A DNA stretch of 64,000 nt, taken from contig NZ_LNAM01000208.1 of NCBI RefSeq assembly GCF_001461035.1, positions 22,118 through 86,117 on the forward strand, in the 5' to 3' direction. The notes under the pieces are model-generated. The model was not told the origin of the DNA. It worked only from the letters and a program-made list of their open reading frames with translations, and did no database searches. This stretch comes from Acetivibrio ethanolgignens. Lineage in GTDB: Bacteria; Bacillota; Clostridia; Lachnospirales; Lachnospiraceae. The translations under genes were made by a program, and so were the position numbers. Positions 1 to 9,178 of the stretch are shown in pieces; position 1 is the first letter of the stretch, and each line of letters begins with the position of its first letter.

Positions 1-1640
1 TAGACCCTTACGCAAAAAAGCTTTCTGGTCATGAAAGCTGGGGTAGCTCTTTAAAAAAAGTTGGAAAAGAGGGTGTACGCGGTCGTCTTGATTTTGCTGC
101 TGGCGGTATGGAAAGGGATGTGCCACCAGAGATTTCTTATGAAAATTTGTATTTATATCAGCTTCATGTGAGAGGCTTTACGAAGCATACATCCTCTGGG
201 GTGAAGGGAAAGGGAACCTTTCAGGGAATCATGGAGAAGATTCCATATTTGAAGGAGCTGGGAGTGAATGGACTTTTGGTACTTCCGGTCTATGATTTTG
301 ATGAGATACTGGAGAATGGTCTGGAGGATGTGACCAGAGAACATCTGGAAAGGTATGGGAAACAAAATCTGGAAGAGAAGACAGAGGAAAAAAAGAGACG
401 ACTGAACTACTGGGGATATACAAGGCGGGCAGCCTGGCTTGTACCAAAGGCTTCCTATGCCAGTGATACAGCTTATCCTGAGAAAGAGCTTAAGGAGCTG
501 ATAAGAAGGCTTCACGAAGAGAACATTCTGTTTTTGATGGAGATGTATTTTCCGGAAGGAACGAGTCCAGTGCTGATTCAGGAGGTTTTACGTTATTGGA
601 TTCTGGAGTACCATGTAGACGGCTTCCGGATCAATGACAATGTAGCACCGATGCAGGTGCTGGCAGCAGACCCGATTATCGGAAGTGTGAAGCTTCTGGC
701 AAATAACTGGGCAGAGGAAGCTGTGTATGGAAAGGAAGCAGCTCCGAAGAAAAAAGTACTGGCAGAGGCGAATGAAAGCTTTCTTAGGCATATGAGAAGA
801 TTTTTAAAAAGTGATGAGGGGCAGATAGGAGCTGTTTTATATCATATGCGGCATAATCCTGAGAAAAAGGCTTCGGTTAATTATATTACCCAGTTTAATA
901 CCTTTACTTTGCAGGATTTGGTATCCTATGATGTAAAGCATAATGAAGAAAACGGTGAAAATGGCAGAGACGGTACAGATTTTAATTACAGCTGGAACTG
1001 CGGAGTAGAAGGAAAAACCAGGAAAAAGGCGGTCTTAAATCTACGTCAAAGGCAGGTGAGGAATGCATTGCTTTTACTGTATTTAAGCCAGGGAACGCCG
1101 ATGCTTTTAGCTGGAGATGAGTTCGGCAACAGTCAGGAGGGCAATAATAATGCCTACTGTCAGGATAATGAGATTTCCTGGCTTAATTGGAACCAGTTAA
1201 AGAAAAACCAGGAGTTGTTCTTATTTGTAAAGGAGTTGATTGCCCTTAGAAAGGAGCATCCGATGCTGCATAAGGCGGAAGAGCTTACAGGAAGAGATTA
1301 TATTTCCTGTGGCTGTCCGGATATTTCCTATCATGGTACAAAATCCTGGTATCTGGATAATTCCAACTATAGCCGTGTTGTAGGCATCATGCTCTGTGGT
1401 GACTATGCACTTTTAGATAAGGTAAACAGGGACTGGGATTTTTATCTGGCCTATAACTTTCACTGGGAGCCTCATGACTATGAGCTTCCAAAGCCAAATA
1501 GCGGTGGTAAATGGGAAATTCTCAAGGATACATCAGAGCAGGCTGTGTTGGAGAAAAAACAGCTGACTGTGCCGGAACGGACTGTTGTACTGCTGGCATC
1601 AGAGCCGACAGCAAAAAAGAAAAAACGTGAAAGAAAATAA
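1..1640 (+). CDS. GH13 (pullulanase/glycogen-debranching-like) protein, 5' partial, predicted inactive
   Basis: The reading frame is open from position 3 to the stop at 1640, so the gene starts upstream of the window. The sequence follows the GlgX/pullulanase pattern: a Y-Q-L-H-V-R-G-F-T strand near 162, a KHNEENGENGRDGT block near 935 and a G-T-P-M-L-L-A-G-D-E-F block near 1095. All three GH13 catalytic carboxylates appear replaced by Asn. The nucleophile position is Asn (codon 633-635, in GFRIN where GFRxD is expected). The acid/base position is Asn (702-704, in KLLANNW where KLIAEPW is usual). The transition-state Asp is Asn (897-899, in TQFNTF where TCHDGF is usual), and its neighbouring His is Phe. 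Region I is also degenerate. I infer a non-hydrolytic glucan-binding or regulatory relative of debranching enzyme. The fold assignment is firm; the loss of activity is inferred. Confidence 0.85.
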   Translation, partial: DPYAKKLSGHESWGSSLKKVGKEGVRGRLDFAAGGMERDVPPEISYENLYLYQLHVRGFTKHTSSGVKGKGTFQGIMEKIPYLKELGVNGLLVLPVYDFDEILENGLEDVTREHLERYGKQNLEEKTEEKKRRLNYWGYTRRAAWLVPKASYASDTAYPEKELKELIRRLHEENILFLMEMYFPEGTSPVLIQEVLRYWILEYHVDGFRINDNVAPMQVLAADPIIGSVKLLANNWAEEAVYGKEAAPKKKVLAEANESFLRHMRRFLKSDEGQIGAVLYHMRHNPEKKASVNYITQFNTFTLQDLVSYDVKHNEENGENGRDGTDFNYSWNCGVEGKTRKKAVLNLRQRQVRNALLLLYLSQGTPMLLAGDEFGNSQEGNNNAYCQDNEISWLNWNQLKKNQELFLFVKELIALRKEHPMLHKAEELTGRDYISCGCPDISYHGTKSWYLDNSNYSRVVGIMLCGDYALLDKVNRDWDFYLAYNFHWEPHDYELPKPNSGGKWEILKDTSEQAVLEKKQLTVPERTVVLLASEPTAKKKKRERK

Positions 1641-1671
1641 AAAGGTGCTGGGACAAATCCCGGCACCTTTT
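1641..1671. terminator. Bidirectional intrinsic terminator
   Basis: A 13-bp stem with one G-U wobble and a CAAA loop sits directly after the GH13 stop codon and 7 bp from the end of the convergent gene at 1678. A-rich and T-rich flanks allow it to act in both directions. Confidence 0.8.
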
Positions 1672-1677
1672 GTCAAT

Positions 1678-1881
1678 TTAAAACAGCTTTTTGTTGACCA
1701 CAATCTGGTCATATAAATCCAGTTCACAGTATTTATCCTGTGTAAAATGTTGGCAGTTTACACAGGACACCTTTTCCGGTGTGTCGGATACAGAATTGGA
1801 AAAGCTTTCATTATCATTACTTGGTGTGAAAGCACTACAGTTCTTTGCTACCTCTTCATAGGTTTTGCTGTCTGAACGCAT
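1678..1881 (-). CDS. Small cysteine-containing hypothetical protein (67 aa)
   Basis: The start at 1881 is chosen because AAGGAG lies 8 bases upstream; an in-frame Met further upstream has no good ribosome binding site. The protein has a Ser/Asn-rich N-terminal half, then C-V-N-C-Q-H-F and a third Cys in DKYCELDLYDQI. This Cys spacing suggests a small metal-binding knuckle, but no function can be assigned. It lies just downstream of the aminopeptidase gene on the same strand, separated by 76 bp, so the two may share a transcript. Confidence 0.6.
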   Translation of the reverse strand: MRSDSKTYEEVAKNCSAFTPSNDNESFSNSVSDTPEKVSCVNCQHFTQDKYCELDLYDQIVVNKKLF

Positions 1882-1957
1882 AGCAGTTTCTCCTTTCTTC
1901 ATAGCAGTTTTCTGACAAGACTTAGTATACGCGAAAAAGAGAAACTTATACGGAAAA

Positions 1958-3238
1958 TCAGGCGTTAAAAAGGGCAGCAATTAAATCATTGATAGCCTTC
2001 TGGTCAGCAGCTCCCATCAATTCCCGGGAGGAATGCATGGCAAGCAGAGCAATACCAATATCTACGGTCATGGCAGGAAGCCAGGAAGATGAAATAGAAC
2101 CAAGTGTGCCACCGCAAGGCATATCAGAGCGGTTGACAAATTCCTGGTATGGTACCTGATAAGCTTGGCATAGCTGCTTAATAATACCAAGGGCTTCTAC
2201 ATCTGTAGCATACCGTTGGCTGTGATTAATTTTCAGAACAACACCCTGTCCCAGCTTTGGCTGGTTGGTTGGGTCACATTTTCCGATGTAGTTCGGGTGG
2301 AGGCCATGGGCTACGTCTGCGGACACCATAAAGCTCTTTAAAAGGGTATCGTATATTCGTTCAGGAGCATACCCAAGAGAGGTATAAATTTTCTCCAGAA
2401 GAACATTGGTAATGATAGAATCGGCTCCCTGCTTAGTATGGCTACCGATTTCTTCATTGTCATAGAGAGAAATTACGTTAATGGTATTGGTATTTTCACT
2501 ATTCAGAATACCGGAAAGACAGCCCATAACAGAGGTAAGATTATCCAGTCTTGGAGCAGAAATAAATTCATTTTCTATACCCAAAGGGCAGCCCTTTTCC
2601 CAGTTATAAATATAAAAATCAAAATCGAGGATATCCTCAGGCTTAACAGATAATTCCTCTGCAAGCAGATGTAAGAAAAAATGCTCTTTATTCAGGTTTT
2701 CTGTCAGCATACCTAAAATAGGAGTAAGCTCGGTCTGCGGATTTAATTCCAGCCCTTTATTGATATCCGGATTCATATGAACAGCAAGGTTTGGAATCGT
2801 AAGGAGTGGGCGGTCAAAATCTACCAGCCGCATTTCAGGGTGAAAAATATCCTGGCTCTTTAAGGCAACCCGTCCAGCAAGAGAAAGTGGGCGGTCCATC
2901 CAGGTAGGGCGAATCATGCCTCCGTAAACAGACACATTCAGCTTAAGATAGTCCTTGTCACACATTTCCGGGTTTGGCTTAATCCGAAGACATGGATAGT
3001 CGGTGTGGGCAGCTGCCAAACGGAAGGTATGATTGTCATCAAGGGCAGTGCCTGTTTTAAAAGCGAACAAAGTAGTGCCGTAGAGACGGGTATAATAAGA
3101 GCCGCCTTTTTTTAAATGCCATTCCTCCGAAAAAACAAGCTCTTCAAAGCCTGCCTTTTTTAAAATGTTACAGCTGTTTTCTACTGCATGGAAAGGAGAA
3201 GGTGAGCTGTTTGTAAAATCAAGTAAATTTAATTCCAT
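1958..3238 (-). CDS. M18-family metal-dependent aminopeptidase
   Basis: 426 aa, the usual length for M18 (aspartyl aminopeptidase type) enzymes, which remove N-terminal residues from peptides in the cytosol using two metal ions. Expected ligands are visible: His and Asp in AAHTDYP, Asp in APRLDNLTS, the Glu pair in YDNEEIGS, Asp in VSADVAHG and His in LLAMHSSREL near the C-terminus. The start at 3238 (MELNLL) is preferred because ATGAGG precedes it; a start 9 codons upstream has no site. It is divergent from gpr. The substrate preference is not readable from sequence. Confidence 0.92.
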   Translation of the reverse strand: MELNLLDFTNSSPSPFHAVENSCNILKKAGFEELVFSEEWHLKKGGSYYTRLYGTTLFAFKTGTALDDNHTFRLAAAHTDYPCLRIKPNPEMCDKDYLKLNVSVYGGMIRPTWMDRPLSLAGRVALKSQDIFHPEMRLVDFDRPLLTIPNLAVHMNPDINKGLELNPQTELTPILGMLTENLNKEHFFLHLLAEELSVKPEDILDFDFYIYNWEKGCPLGIENEFISAPRLDNLTSVMGCLSGILNSENTNTINVISLYDNEEIGSHTKQGADSIITNVLLEKIYTSLGYAPERIYDTLLKSFMVSADVAHGLHPNYIGKCDPTNQPKLGQGVVLKINHSQRYATDVEALGIIKQLCQAYQVPYQEFVNRSDMPCGGTLGSISSSWLPAMTVDIGIALLAMHSSRELMGAADQKAINDLIAALFNA

Positions 3239-3313
3239 AAGAAACCTCATTTCTGCAAGTTGCATTTATAGTATTACACTTTAAATAGTATAGTATAAAT
3301 TATTTCTTTTGTA

Positions 3314-3343
3314 AAATAAAAAGAGGAAAAATGACACATATTA
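3314..3343 (+). promoter_or_regulatory. Candidate forespore (sigma-G type) promoter for gpr
   Basis: AAATA (3314-3318) and CATATTA (3337-3343) are separated by 18 bases and end 20 bases before gpr. CATATTA fits the -10 pattern known for sigma-G promoters, and gpr is a sigma-G target in Bacillus. The -35 match is weak, so this is tentative. Confidence 0.35.
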
Positions 3344-3363
3344 AGTAAAAAAGGAGTAGTAAT

Positions 3364-4284
3364 ATGTGGCGTACAGATTTGGCATTGGAGATGCGGGAAA
3401 GCTTCCCGGAGGATAAGGAGGAAATCCGGGGAGTTATTTTAACAAAAGAAAAGCAGGAGGAAGAAAAAATAGAGATTACCCGGGTGGAAATTAAGGATGA
3501 AAAAGGGGAGCGAGCAATGGGAAAACCCAGGGGAACTTATATAACCATAGAATCTGAGCTGTTGAAGGAAAAAGGAGAAGAGGCAAAGGAGCCTATGGTG
3601 AAGGCTGTGAAGAAACACCTTGAGGAGCTTTCCGGCGGCATTTTTGGAAAAAAGACCCTGATAGCAGGCCTTGGAAACCGGGAGATGACACCGGACGCAC
3701 TGGGCCCTTATGTAGTAGAACAGCTATTTGTAACCAGACATTTGATACAGGAATTTGGCGAAAGTCTGAAGAAAAAATATGAGATGGAGAGTGTCAGTGC
3801 GATTGCACCGGGGGTTATGGGGCAGACAGGGATGGAAACCAGTGAGATTTTAAAAGGAATTATTCATGAGACAAAACCGGATCTTTTAATTGTGGTGGAT
3901 GCTTTGGCCGCCCGGAATCTTAAAAGAGTGAATACTACAATTCAGCTGACGGATACAGGCATTAGCCCTGGGGCCGGAGTTGGAAATAATCGAAAGGAAT
4001 TGAATCAAAAAAATTTGGGAATCCCGGTAATAGCTCTCGGAGTACCTACTGTGGTGGATGCGGCGACAATTGTTGAGGATAGGATGGAGACGGCCTTGAA
4101 AAAGGAGGGCTATAGTGAAGAGGAAATAGGGAGCTTTCTTGGAAGTCTGGATTACCGAGGGATGGGGAGTTTTTTTGTAACACCGAAGACGATTGATGAG
4201 GAAATAAGGCTTTTGGGAGATACAATATCTGAGGCATTAAACAGTTGTTTTTCTAATATATATACTAATGGCAGTGAAAAATAG
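3364..4284 (+). CDS. gpr: Germination protease GPR
   Basis: GPR degrades the small acid-soluble DNA-binding proteins when a spore germinates, and is made as a zymogen in the forespore. The 306-aa protein has the family hallmarks: an N-terminal RTDLALEM segment resembling the cleavage site of its own substrates, the Asp-bearing block N-R-E-M-T-P-D-A-L-G-P-Y, the second Asp block LLIVVDALAARN, and SPGAGVGNNR. The two Asp residues match those known to be needed for GPR activity. It is shorter than the ~370-aa Bacillus protein. AAGGAG precedes the ATG. spoIIP follows after 27 bp, the common gpr-spoIIP pairing, which supports the call and places the organism among spore formers. Confidence 0.95.
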   Translation: MWRTDLALEMRESFPEDKEEIRGVILTKEKQEEEKIEITRVEIKDEKGERAMGKPRGTYITIESELLKEKGEEAKEPMVKAVKKHLEELSGGIFGKKTLIAGLGNREMTPDALGPYVVEQLFVTRHLIQEFGESLKKKYEMESVSAIAPGVMGQTGMETSEILKGIIHETKPDLLIVVDALAARNLKRVNTTIQLTDTGISPGAGVGNNRKELNQKNLGIPVIALGVPTVVDAATIVEDRMETALKKEGYSEEEIGSFLGSLDYRGMGSFFVTPKTIDEEIRLLGDTISEALNSCFSNIYTNGSEK

Positions 4285-4311
4285 GAAAAGCATATGGTGC
4301 TGAGGAGTTTT

Positions 4312-5502
4312 ATGCGGTTTTCAAAAATAACGAGATTTGTATATATTTTTATTTGGACAGGTATCTTTATCCTGTCCTCCTACATAATTGTGAAGGAAAG
4401 CGACGGTTCTATGCTGGAAAAGACGGGAGAATCTGTATTAAAAAGGAGTTCAGAGTTTATTGATTATTATAGCGGAAATGAAGAAAAGAAACCCATAGAA
4501 GGAATTCTTAGGCTATTTACTGTCTGGGAAAATGGATGCTATTTTTACCGTCTGGGATCTTCTGAAGAGACGGGGATAGAAATGCAGGAGGAAGAAACGG
4601 AGGAAATAGGCTTGGTATTGGAATATGAAAAGGGGAATCTTTTAACACCAATACCGTTTATTTACGGTGAAAGCTATTATGAAGAGGATAGTAAAGAAGT
4701 CTTTGCCGAAATAAAGAAAAAAAATGAGAAACTGATTGCTCAGCTGAAAAAGACACAGGATGTGGATTTTCTTCTGAAAAATTTTTATATTGTAGATGGA
4801 ACAACCTCTGTAGATAAAAAGGTGTTCCAGGTATCCAGGCTATTGGAAAAGGATATGACTATAGAAAAGGAAGAAAAGCCACAGATTCTGATTTGTCATA
4901 CCCATGGAGGAAGCGAAAGATTTTCTGACAGCAGGGAGAATAGACAGGAGGACAGTATTGTAGGTGTTGGTAAGGAGCTGGCCAAAGAGCTGGAAGAGCT
5001 TGGTTACGGCGTAATTCATGATACGACGGAGTATGATAGGATAGAGGGTGTAATTGACAGGAACAAGGCGTATAATCAGTCACTGGCAGGTGCGAAAGAG
5101 CAACTGAAAAAATATCCCTCGATTCAAGTAGTAATAGATCTCCACCGGGATGGAGTGAGAGGAAAGGAAAAGCGGGTAACAACGATAGATGGGAAGCCAA
5201 CAGCAACCTTTATGATGTTTAACGGCTTAAGCCGAAGCAGAACTGGAGAAATTGATTATTTAAAAAACAAGAACCTACAGGGAAACCTGGCTTTTAGTCT
5301 GCAGATGAAGCTGAAAGCAATGGAGCTGTACCCAACCCTTACCACACCGAACTACCTGAAAGGGTATCGCTATAATATGCATCTTTGCGAGCGTTTCCTT
5401 TTAATAGAGCTGGGCAATCAGAATAATACGGTAGAGGAAGCTAAAAATGCCATGGAACCGCTGTCCCGTGTACTGGATGCCGTGTTACAAGGCAAGCCTT
5501 GA
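4312..5502 (+). CDS. spoIIP: Stage II sporulation protein P (peptidoglycan hydrolase)
   Basis: SpoIIP is the amidase/endopeptidase of the DMP complex, which thins septal peptidoglycan and drives engulfment. The protein has one N-terminal membrane helix (about residues 8-25), a variable middle, and the catalytic domain with ICHTHGGSE (about residue 195), the metal-binding DLHRDG (about 276) and a C-terminal ELGNQNNTVEEA block where family members carry E-x-G. The start at 4312 is favoured by GAGGAG five bases upstream; 4294 (MVLRSF) is a possible alternative with AGGAAA upstream. The last two codons and the TGA stop lie in the outermost part of the giant palindrome that follows. Confidence 0.93.
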   Translation: MRFSKITRFVYIFIWTGIFILSSYIIVKESDGSMLEKTGESVLKRSSEFIDYYSGNEEKKPIEGILRLFTVWENGCYFYRLGSSEETGIEMQEEETEEIGLVLEYEKGNLLTPIPFIYGESYYEEDSKEVFAEIKKKNEKLIAQLKKTQDVDFLLKNFYIVDGTTSVDKKVFQVSRLLEKDMTIEKEEKPQILICHTHGGSERFSDSRENRQEDSIVGVGKELAKELEELGYGVIHDTTEYDRIEGVIDRNKAYNQSLAGAKEQLKKYPSIQVVIDLHRDGVRGKEKRVTTIDGKPTATFMMFNGLSRSRTGEIDYLKNKNLQGNLAFSLQMKLKAMELYPTLTTPNYLKGYRYNMHLCERFLLIELGNQNNTVEEAKNAMEPLSRVLDAVLQGKP

Positions 5503-6125
5503 GTTTCTGCATTTTTACGCTACAAGTCTTTTTTTCAGATTTATTTTTATATAGAATTTTTATTTGATAAGTTTGCAAATATCCTGTGTATCAGCAAAAT
5601 GAATTCAGAGACTTCGTTTGAGTAAAAACCGAGAATTTTAAAAAATCGTTTCTAAAAAATGTTTCCTGTCTCTTTCGCGGGAGAACCACCCATGGGAGGC
5701 TGTATATCAGATGAAAACAAGCCGAAAACTTTTTAGCCGCTCTAGACAGGCTTTTTCATAAAGTCCCGATAAAACCGCAGTAATTGCAACTCGGTATGTT
5801 CTATAAAAGCCGGATAGAACATACCTCAGACATCCAATTACTGCGGTTAGGTTTTACTCAAAAGCCTGTAAGAGCGGCACAAAAGTTTTCGAAGCTTGTG
5901 TTCACCCTGATATACAGTCCCCATGGGTTGTTCTACCGTTGAAAAGACAGGAATCATAACATCTTTAGAAACGATTTTCCTAAAATTCTGGTTTTTGCGA
6001 GCGAAAGCGATGAATTTATTTTGCTGATATACAGGATATTAGAAAATTCTTTAAATAAAGAATTTCATATAAAAAGGTATTCTGGCAGAGAAGGCTTGCA
6101 GCGTAAAAAATGCAGAAACACAAGG
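5497..6125. repeat. Giant palindrome (~620 bp), copy 1
   Basis: The whole spoIIP-lepA gap is one imperfect inverted repeat. GTTTCTGC at 5503 pairs with GCAGAAAC ending at 6119, and pairing runs inward to GTTCTAT (5798-5804) and ATAGAAC (5814-5820) around a 9-base loop. Strong segments include AACCGCAGTAATTG with CAATTACTGCGGTT, AAGCCTGT-type blocks, GCCGCTCT with AGAGCGGC, CTGTATATCAG with CTGATATACAG, and CCCATGGG with itself. Smaller bulges and mismatches interrupt the arms. There is no plausible coding frame and no transposase. A second copy lies at 46678-47301. It could be a long structured RNA, a fold-back mobile element or a nucleoid/recombination site. Confidence 0.9.
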
Positions 6126-6134
6126 AAAAATAGC

Positions 6135-6164
6135 TTGTAACTTAGTCCGGTATTATGTTATACT
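6135..6164 (+). promoter_or_regulatory. Promoter for lepA
   Basis: TTGTAA (6135-6140) and TATACT (6159-6164), 18 bases apart, begin 10 bases after the palindrome and sit 43 bases before lepA. Confidence 0.65.
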
Positions 6165-6207
6165 AAGCTGATGGAATTTGGAAAAGAATGAAAACAGGAG
6201 TGTAACT

Positions 6208-8022
6208 ATGGCGGAAATGAACCAAAGTAAAATTCGTAATTTTTGTATTATTGCACATATAGATCATGGTAAATCTACACTGGCAGACCGTATTATTGAA
6301 AAGACCGGTCTTTTGACCAGCCGTGAGATGCAGGCCCAGGTACTGGATAACATGGAGCTGGAAAGGGAACGTGGTATTACGATTAAGGCACAGACTGTGC
6401 GAATCGTATATAAGGCGAAGGATGGAGAGGAATATATTTTCAACCTGATTGATACGCCAGGGCATGTAGACTTTAATTATGAGGTGTCACGAAGCCTGGC
6501 AGCCTGCGAGGGAGCGATTCTGGTTGTAGATGCGGCACAGGGAATTGAGGCACAGACCCTGGCTAATTGCTATCTGGCACTGGATCATGACCTGGAGATT
6601 ATGCCGGTTATCAATAAAATTGACCTTCCAAGTGCCGAGCCGGACCGGGTTAAAGCTGAGATTGAGGATGTTATTGGATTAGATGCAGAGGACGCACCAT
6701 TGATTTCTGCAAAAAACGGTATTAATATCGAAGAGGTATTAGAACAGATTATTACAAAGATTCCAGCCCCTTCCGGAGATGCTGAAAAGCCACTGAAGGC
6801 ATTGATTTTTGATTCCGTGTATGATTCCTATAAGGGGGTTATTGTATTTTGTCGTATTTTTGATGGCTGTATGAAAAAAGGCACCCAGATGAAAATGATG
6901 GCAACAGGGGCAACGGCAGAGGTTGTTGAGGTTGGTATTTTTGGTGCAGGGCAGTTTATTCCTTGTGATGAGCTTTCTGCCGGTATGGTAGGCTATATTA
7001 CAGCCAGCTTAAAGAATGTAAAGGATACCCGTGTAGGCGATACGATAACCAATGTTCAAAATCCATGTACAGAGGCACTTCCGGGCTATAAAAAGGTAAA
7101 TCCTATGGTATACTGTGGTGTGTACCCGGCAGATGGTGCCAAGTATGGGGATCTTAGGGATGCCTTAGAGAAGCTTCAGCTAAATGATGCTTCCCTGCAG
7201 TTTGAGGCAGAGACTTCGATTGCTTTGGGCTTTGGCTTCCGTTGTGGCTTTCTGGGACTTTTACATCTGGAGATTATTCAGGAGCGTCTGGAAAGAGAGT
7301 ATAATCTGGATCTGGTAACAACAGCTCCAAGTGTTATCTATAAGGTATACAAGACCGATGGTACGGTACTGGATATTACAAATCCAACAAATCTTCCTGA
7401 CCCATCGGAGATTGAACATATGGAGGAGCCGGTTGTTTCTGCGGAGATTATGGTAACAACGGAATTTGTAGGTTCAATTATGACCCTGTGTCAGGAACGC
7501 CGGGGTGTTTATCTTGGTATGGAATATATGGAGCAAAGCCGGGCTCTGCTAAAATATGAGCTTCCGCTGAATGAAATTATTTATGATTTCTTTGATGCAT
7601 TGAAATCACGCTCCAGAGGCTATGCTTCCTTTGACTATGAGATGAAGGGCTATCAGCCGTCTTCCTTAGTGAAGCTGGATATTTTGATTAATAAGGAGGA
7701 GGTAGACGCCTTGTCCTTTATCATCCATGCAGATACAGCCTATGAAAGAGGAAGAAAGATGTGCGAGAAGCTGAAGGAGGAGATTCCAAGACAGCTCTTT
7801 GAAATCCCGATTCAGGCAGCCATTGGAAGTAAGGTAATCGCCCGTGAAACAGTAAAAGCAATGCGAAAGGATGTCCTTGCCAAATGCTATGGCGGTGATA
7901 TCAGCCGTAAGAGAAAGCTTCTGGAAAAGCAGAAGGAAGGAAAAAAGCGAATGCGGCAGGTAGGAAATGTAGAGATTCCACAAAAGGCATTTATGAGTGT
8001 ACTGAAGCTGGATGATGAATAA
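6208..8022 (+). CDS. lepA: Elongation factor 4 (LepA), ribosomal GTPase
   Basis: 604 aa, normal for LepA, a translational GTPase related to EF-G that acts on stalled or assembling ribosomes. Visible motifs are G1 AHIDHGKST (about residues 16-24), the switch region [13 protein letters not shown]3 DTPGHVDF and G4 NKIDLP. The C-terminal block with [17 protein letters not shown] is typical of the LepA-specific domain. The start at 6208 is taken because AGGAGTG precedes it and family members begin this close to the G1 motif; an upstream in-frame ATG at 6178 lacks a site. The stop overlaps the hemW start (TAATG). Confidence 0.97.
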   Translation: MAEMNQSKIRNFCIIAHIDHGKSTLADRIIEKTGLLTSREMQAQVLDNMELERERGITIKAQTVRIVYKAKDGEEYIFNLIDTPGHVDFNYEVSRSLAACEGAILVVDAAQGIEAQTLANCYLALDHDLEIMPVINKIDLPSAEPDRVKAEIEDVIGLDAEDAPLISAKNGINIEEVLEQIITKIPAPSGDAEKPLKALIFDSVYDSYKGVIVFCRIFDGCMKKGTQMKMMATGATAEVVEVGIFGAGQFIPCDELSAGMVGYITASLKNVKDTRVGDTITNVQNPCTEALPGYKKVNPMVYCGVYPADGAKYGDLRDALEKLQLNDASLQFEAETSIALGFGFRCGFLGLLHLEIIQERLEREYNLDLVTTAPSVIYKVYKTDGTVLDITNPTNLPDPSEIEHMEEPVVSAEIMVTTEFVGSIMTLCQERRGVYLGMEYMEQSRALLKYELPLNEIIYDFFDALKSRSRGYASFDYEMKGYQPSSLVKLDILINKEEVDALSFIIHADTAYERGRKMCEKLKEEIPRQLFEIPIQAAIGSKVIARETVKAMRKDVLAKCYGGDISRKRKLLEKQKEGKKRMRQVGNVEIPQKAFMSVLKLDDE

Positions 8023-9158
8023 TGAAAAGATTGGGATTATATCTGCACATTCCTTTCTGTATCAGAAAATGTGCTTATTGTGATTTCCTGTCGGCACCGG
8101 CTGGGGAGACAGACAGGATTTCTTATGTACAGGCCTTAAAAAAAGAAATACAATGCATGGGTAAGGAAACAAAAGAGTATCAGGTGGATTCTGTATTTTT
8201 TGGCGGTGGAACGCCGTCCATTCTGGAGCCGGAGCTTTTAGAGGAGCTTCTTTTGCAGCTTAGGGAAAGCTTCTGCATTACAAAAGAGGCGGAGATTACC
8301 CTGGAGGCAAATCCGGGAACTCTTACAGAAAAAAAGCTTGCGGTCTATAAAAAAAATGGGATTAACCGATTGAGCATCGGGCTGCAGTCGGCAGACAATG
8401 AGGAGCTAAAAAAGCTTGGGCGAATTCATACCTGGGAGGAATTTTTAGATAACTACCGGCTGGCAAGGCAACTGGGTTTTTCTAATATTAATATTGATCT
8501 CATGTCGGCCTTGCCGGGACAGACAAGGGAAAGCTATGAGAGAACTCTCGACAAGGTTTTGGAGCTTAAGCCGGAGCATATTTCTGCCTACAGCCTCATT
8601 ATAGAAGAAGGGACTCCATTTTATGAGGCATGGGAAAAGGACGAGCTTTTACTGCCTGCAGAGGGGGAAGAACGGCAGATGTATTATCTGACGGAAAGAC
8701 TTCTTAAGGCGGCAGGCTACCATCGGTATGAGATATCAAATTATGCGAAATCCGGCTTTGAAAGTCGTCATAATAATAAATACTGGACAGGAGAGGAGTA
8801 TCTGGGGATGGGACTGGGGGCCTCCTCCTGTTTTGACGGTAGACGGATGAAAAATACAGAATTCCTTCCGGAGTATTTGGAAGAAATAAAAATGAGGAAA
8901 GAAATTCACATAGAGAACCACCTTCTGACCCGGCGGGAAAAAATGGAAGAATTTATGTTTCTGGGGCTCCGGCGAATGGAAGGAGTTTCCAAGGAACGGT
9001 TTTTTAAAGAATTTGGAGAGGAACTTTTGGAGGTTTACGGAGAGACTATAAACAAACAGGAAGCAGATGGGCTGATAGCACAGAATGAAAAGCAGCTTTG
9101 GCTTACGGAACGTGGCATTGATGTGAGTAATCGGGTCATGGCGGAATATCTGTTTTAG
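8022..9158 (+). CDS. hemW: HemW-type radical SAM haem chaperone
   Basis: 378 aa. The radical-SAM cluster motif is C-x-x-x-C-x-x-C at residues 13-20 (CIRKCAYC), followed by the HemW/HemN-like blocks VFFGGGTPS, LEANPGTL, RLSIGLQS and NIDLMSALPGQT. HemW was long annotated as oxygen-independent coproporphyrinogen oxidase, but the family is now regarded as a haem-binding chaperone. The true HemN N-terminal extension is missing here, which supports HemW. The start codon overlaps the lepA stop by one base, so expression is coupled. The lepA-hemW order is conserved in many Firmicutes. Confidence 0.92.
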   Translation: MKRLGLYLHIPFCIRKCAYCDFLSAPAGETDRISYVQALKKEIQCMGKETKEYQVDSVFFGGGTPSILEPELLEELLLQLRESFCITKEAEITLEANPGTLTEKKLAVYKKNGINRLSIGLQSADNEELKKLGRIHTWEEFLDNYRLARQLGFSNINIDLMSALPGQTRESYERTLDKVLELKPEHISAYSLIIEEGTPFYEAWEKDELLLPAEGEERQMYYLTERLLKAAGYHRYEISNYAKSGFESRHNNKYWTGEEYLGMGLGASSCFDGRRMKNTEFLPEYLEEIKMRKEIHIENHLLTRREKMEEFMFLGLRRMEGVSKERFFKEFGEELLEVYGETINKQEADGLIAQNEKQLWLTERGIDVSNRVMAEYLF

Positions 9159-9178
9159 AAAAGGACGGAGGCTTTCAA

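Noticed and set aside
5497..6125. Giant palindrome as a normal terminator
   Set aside because: The arms are ~300 bp with no T-run at the end; far too long for an intrinsic terminator.
5497..6125. Giant palindrome as an insertion sequence
   Set aside because: No transposase frame, no clear target duplication at either copy, and the arms meet at a 9-base loop, leaving no internal cargo.
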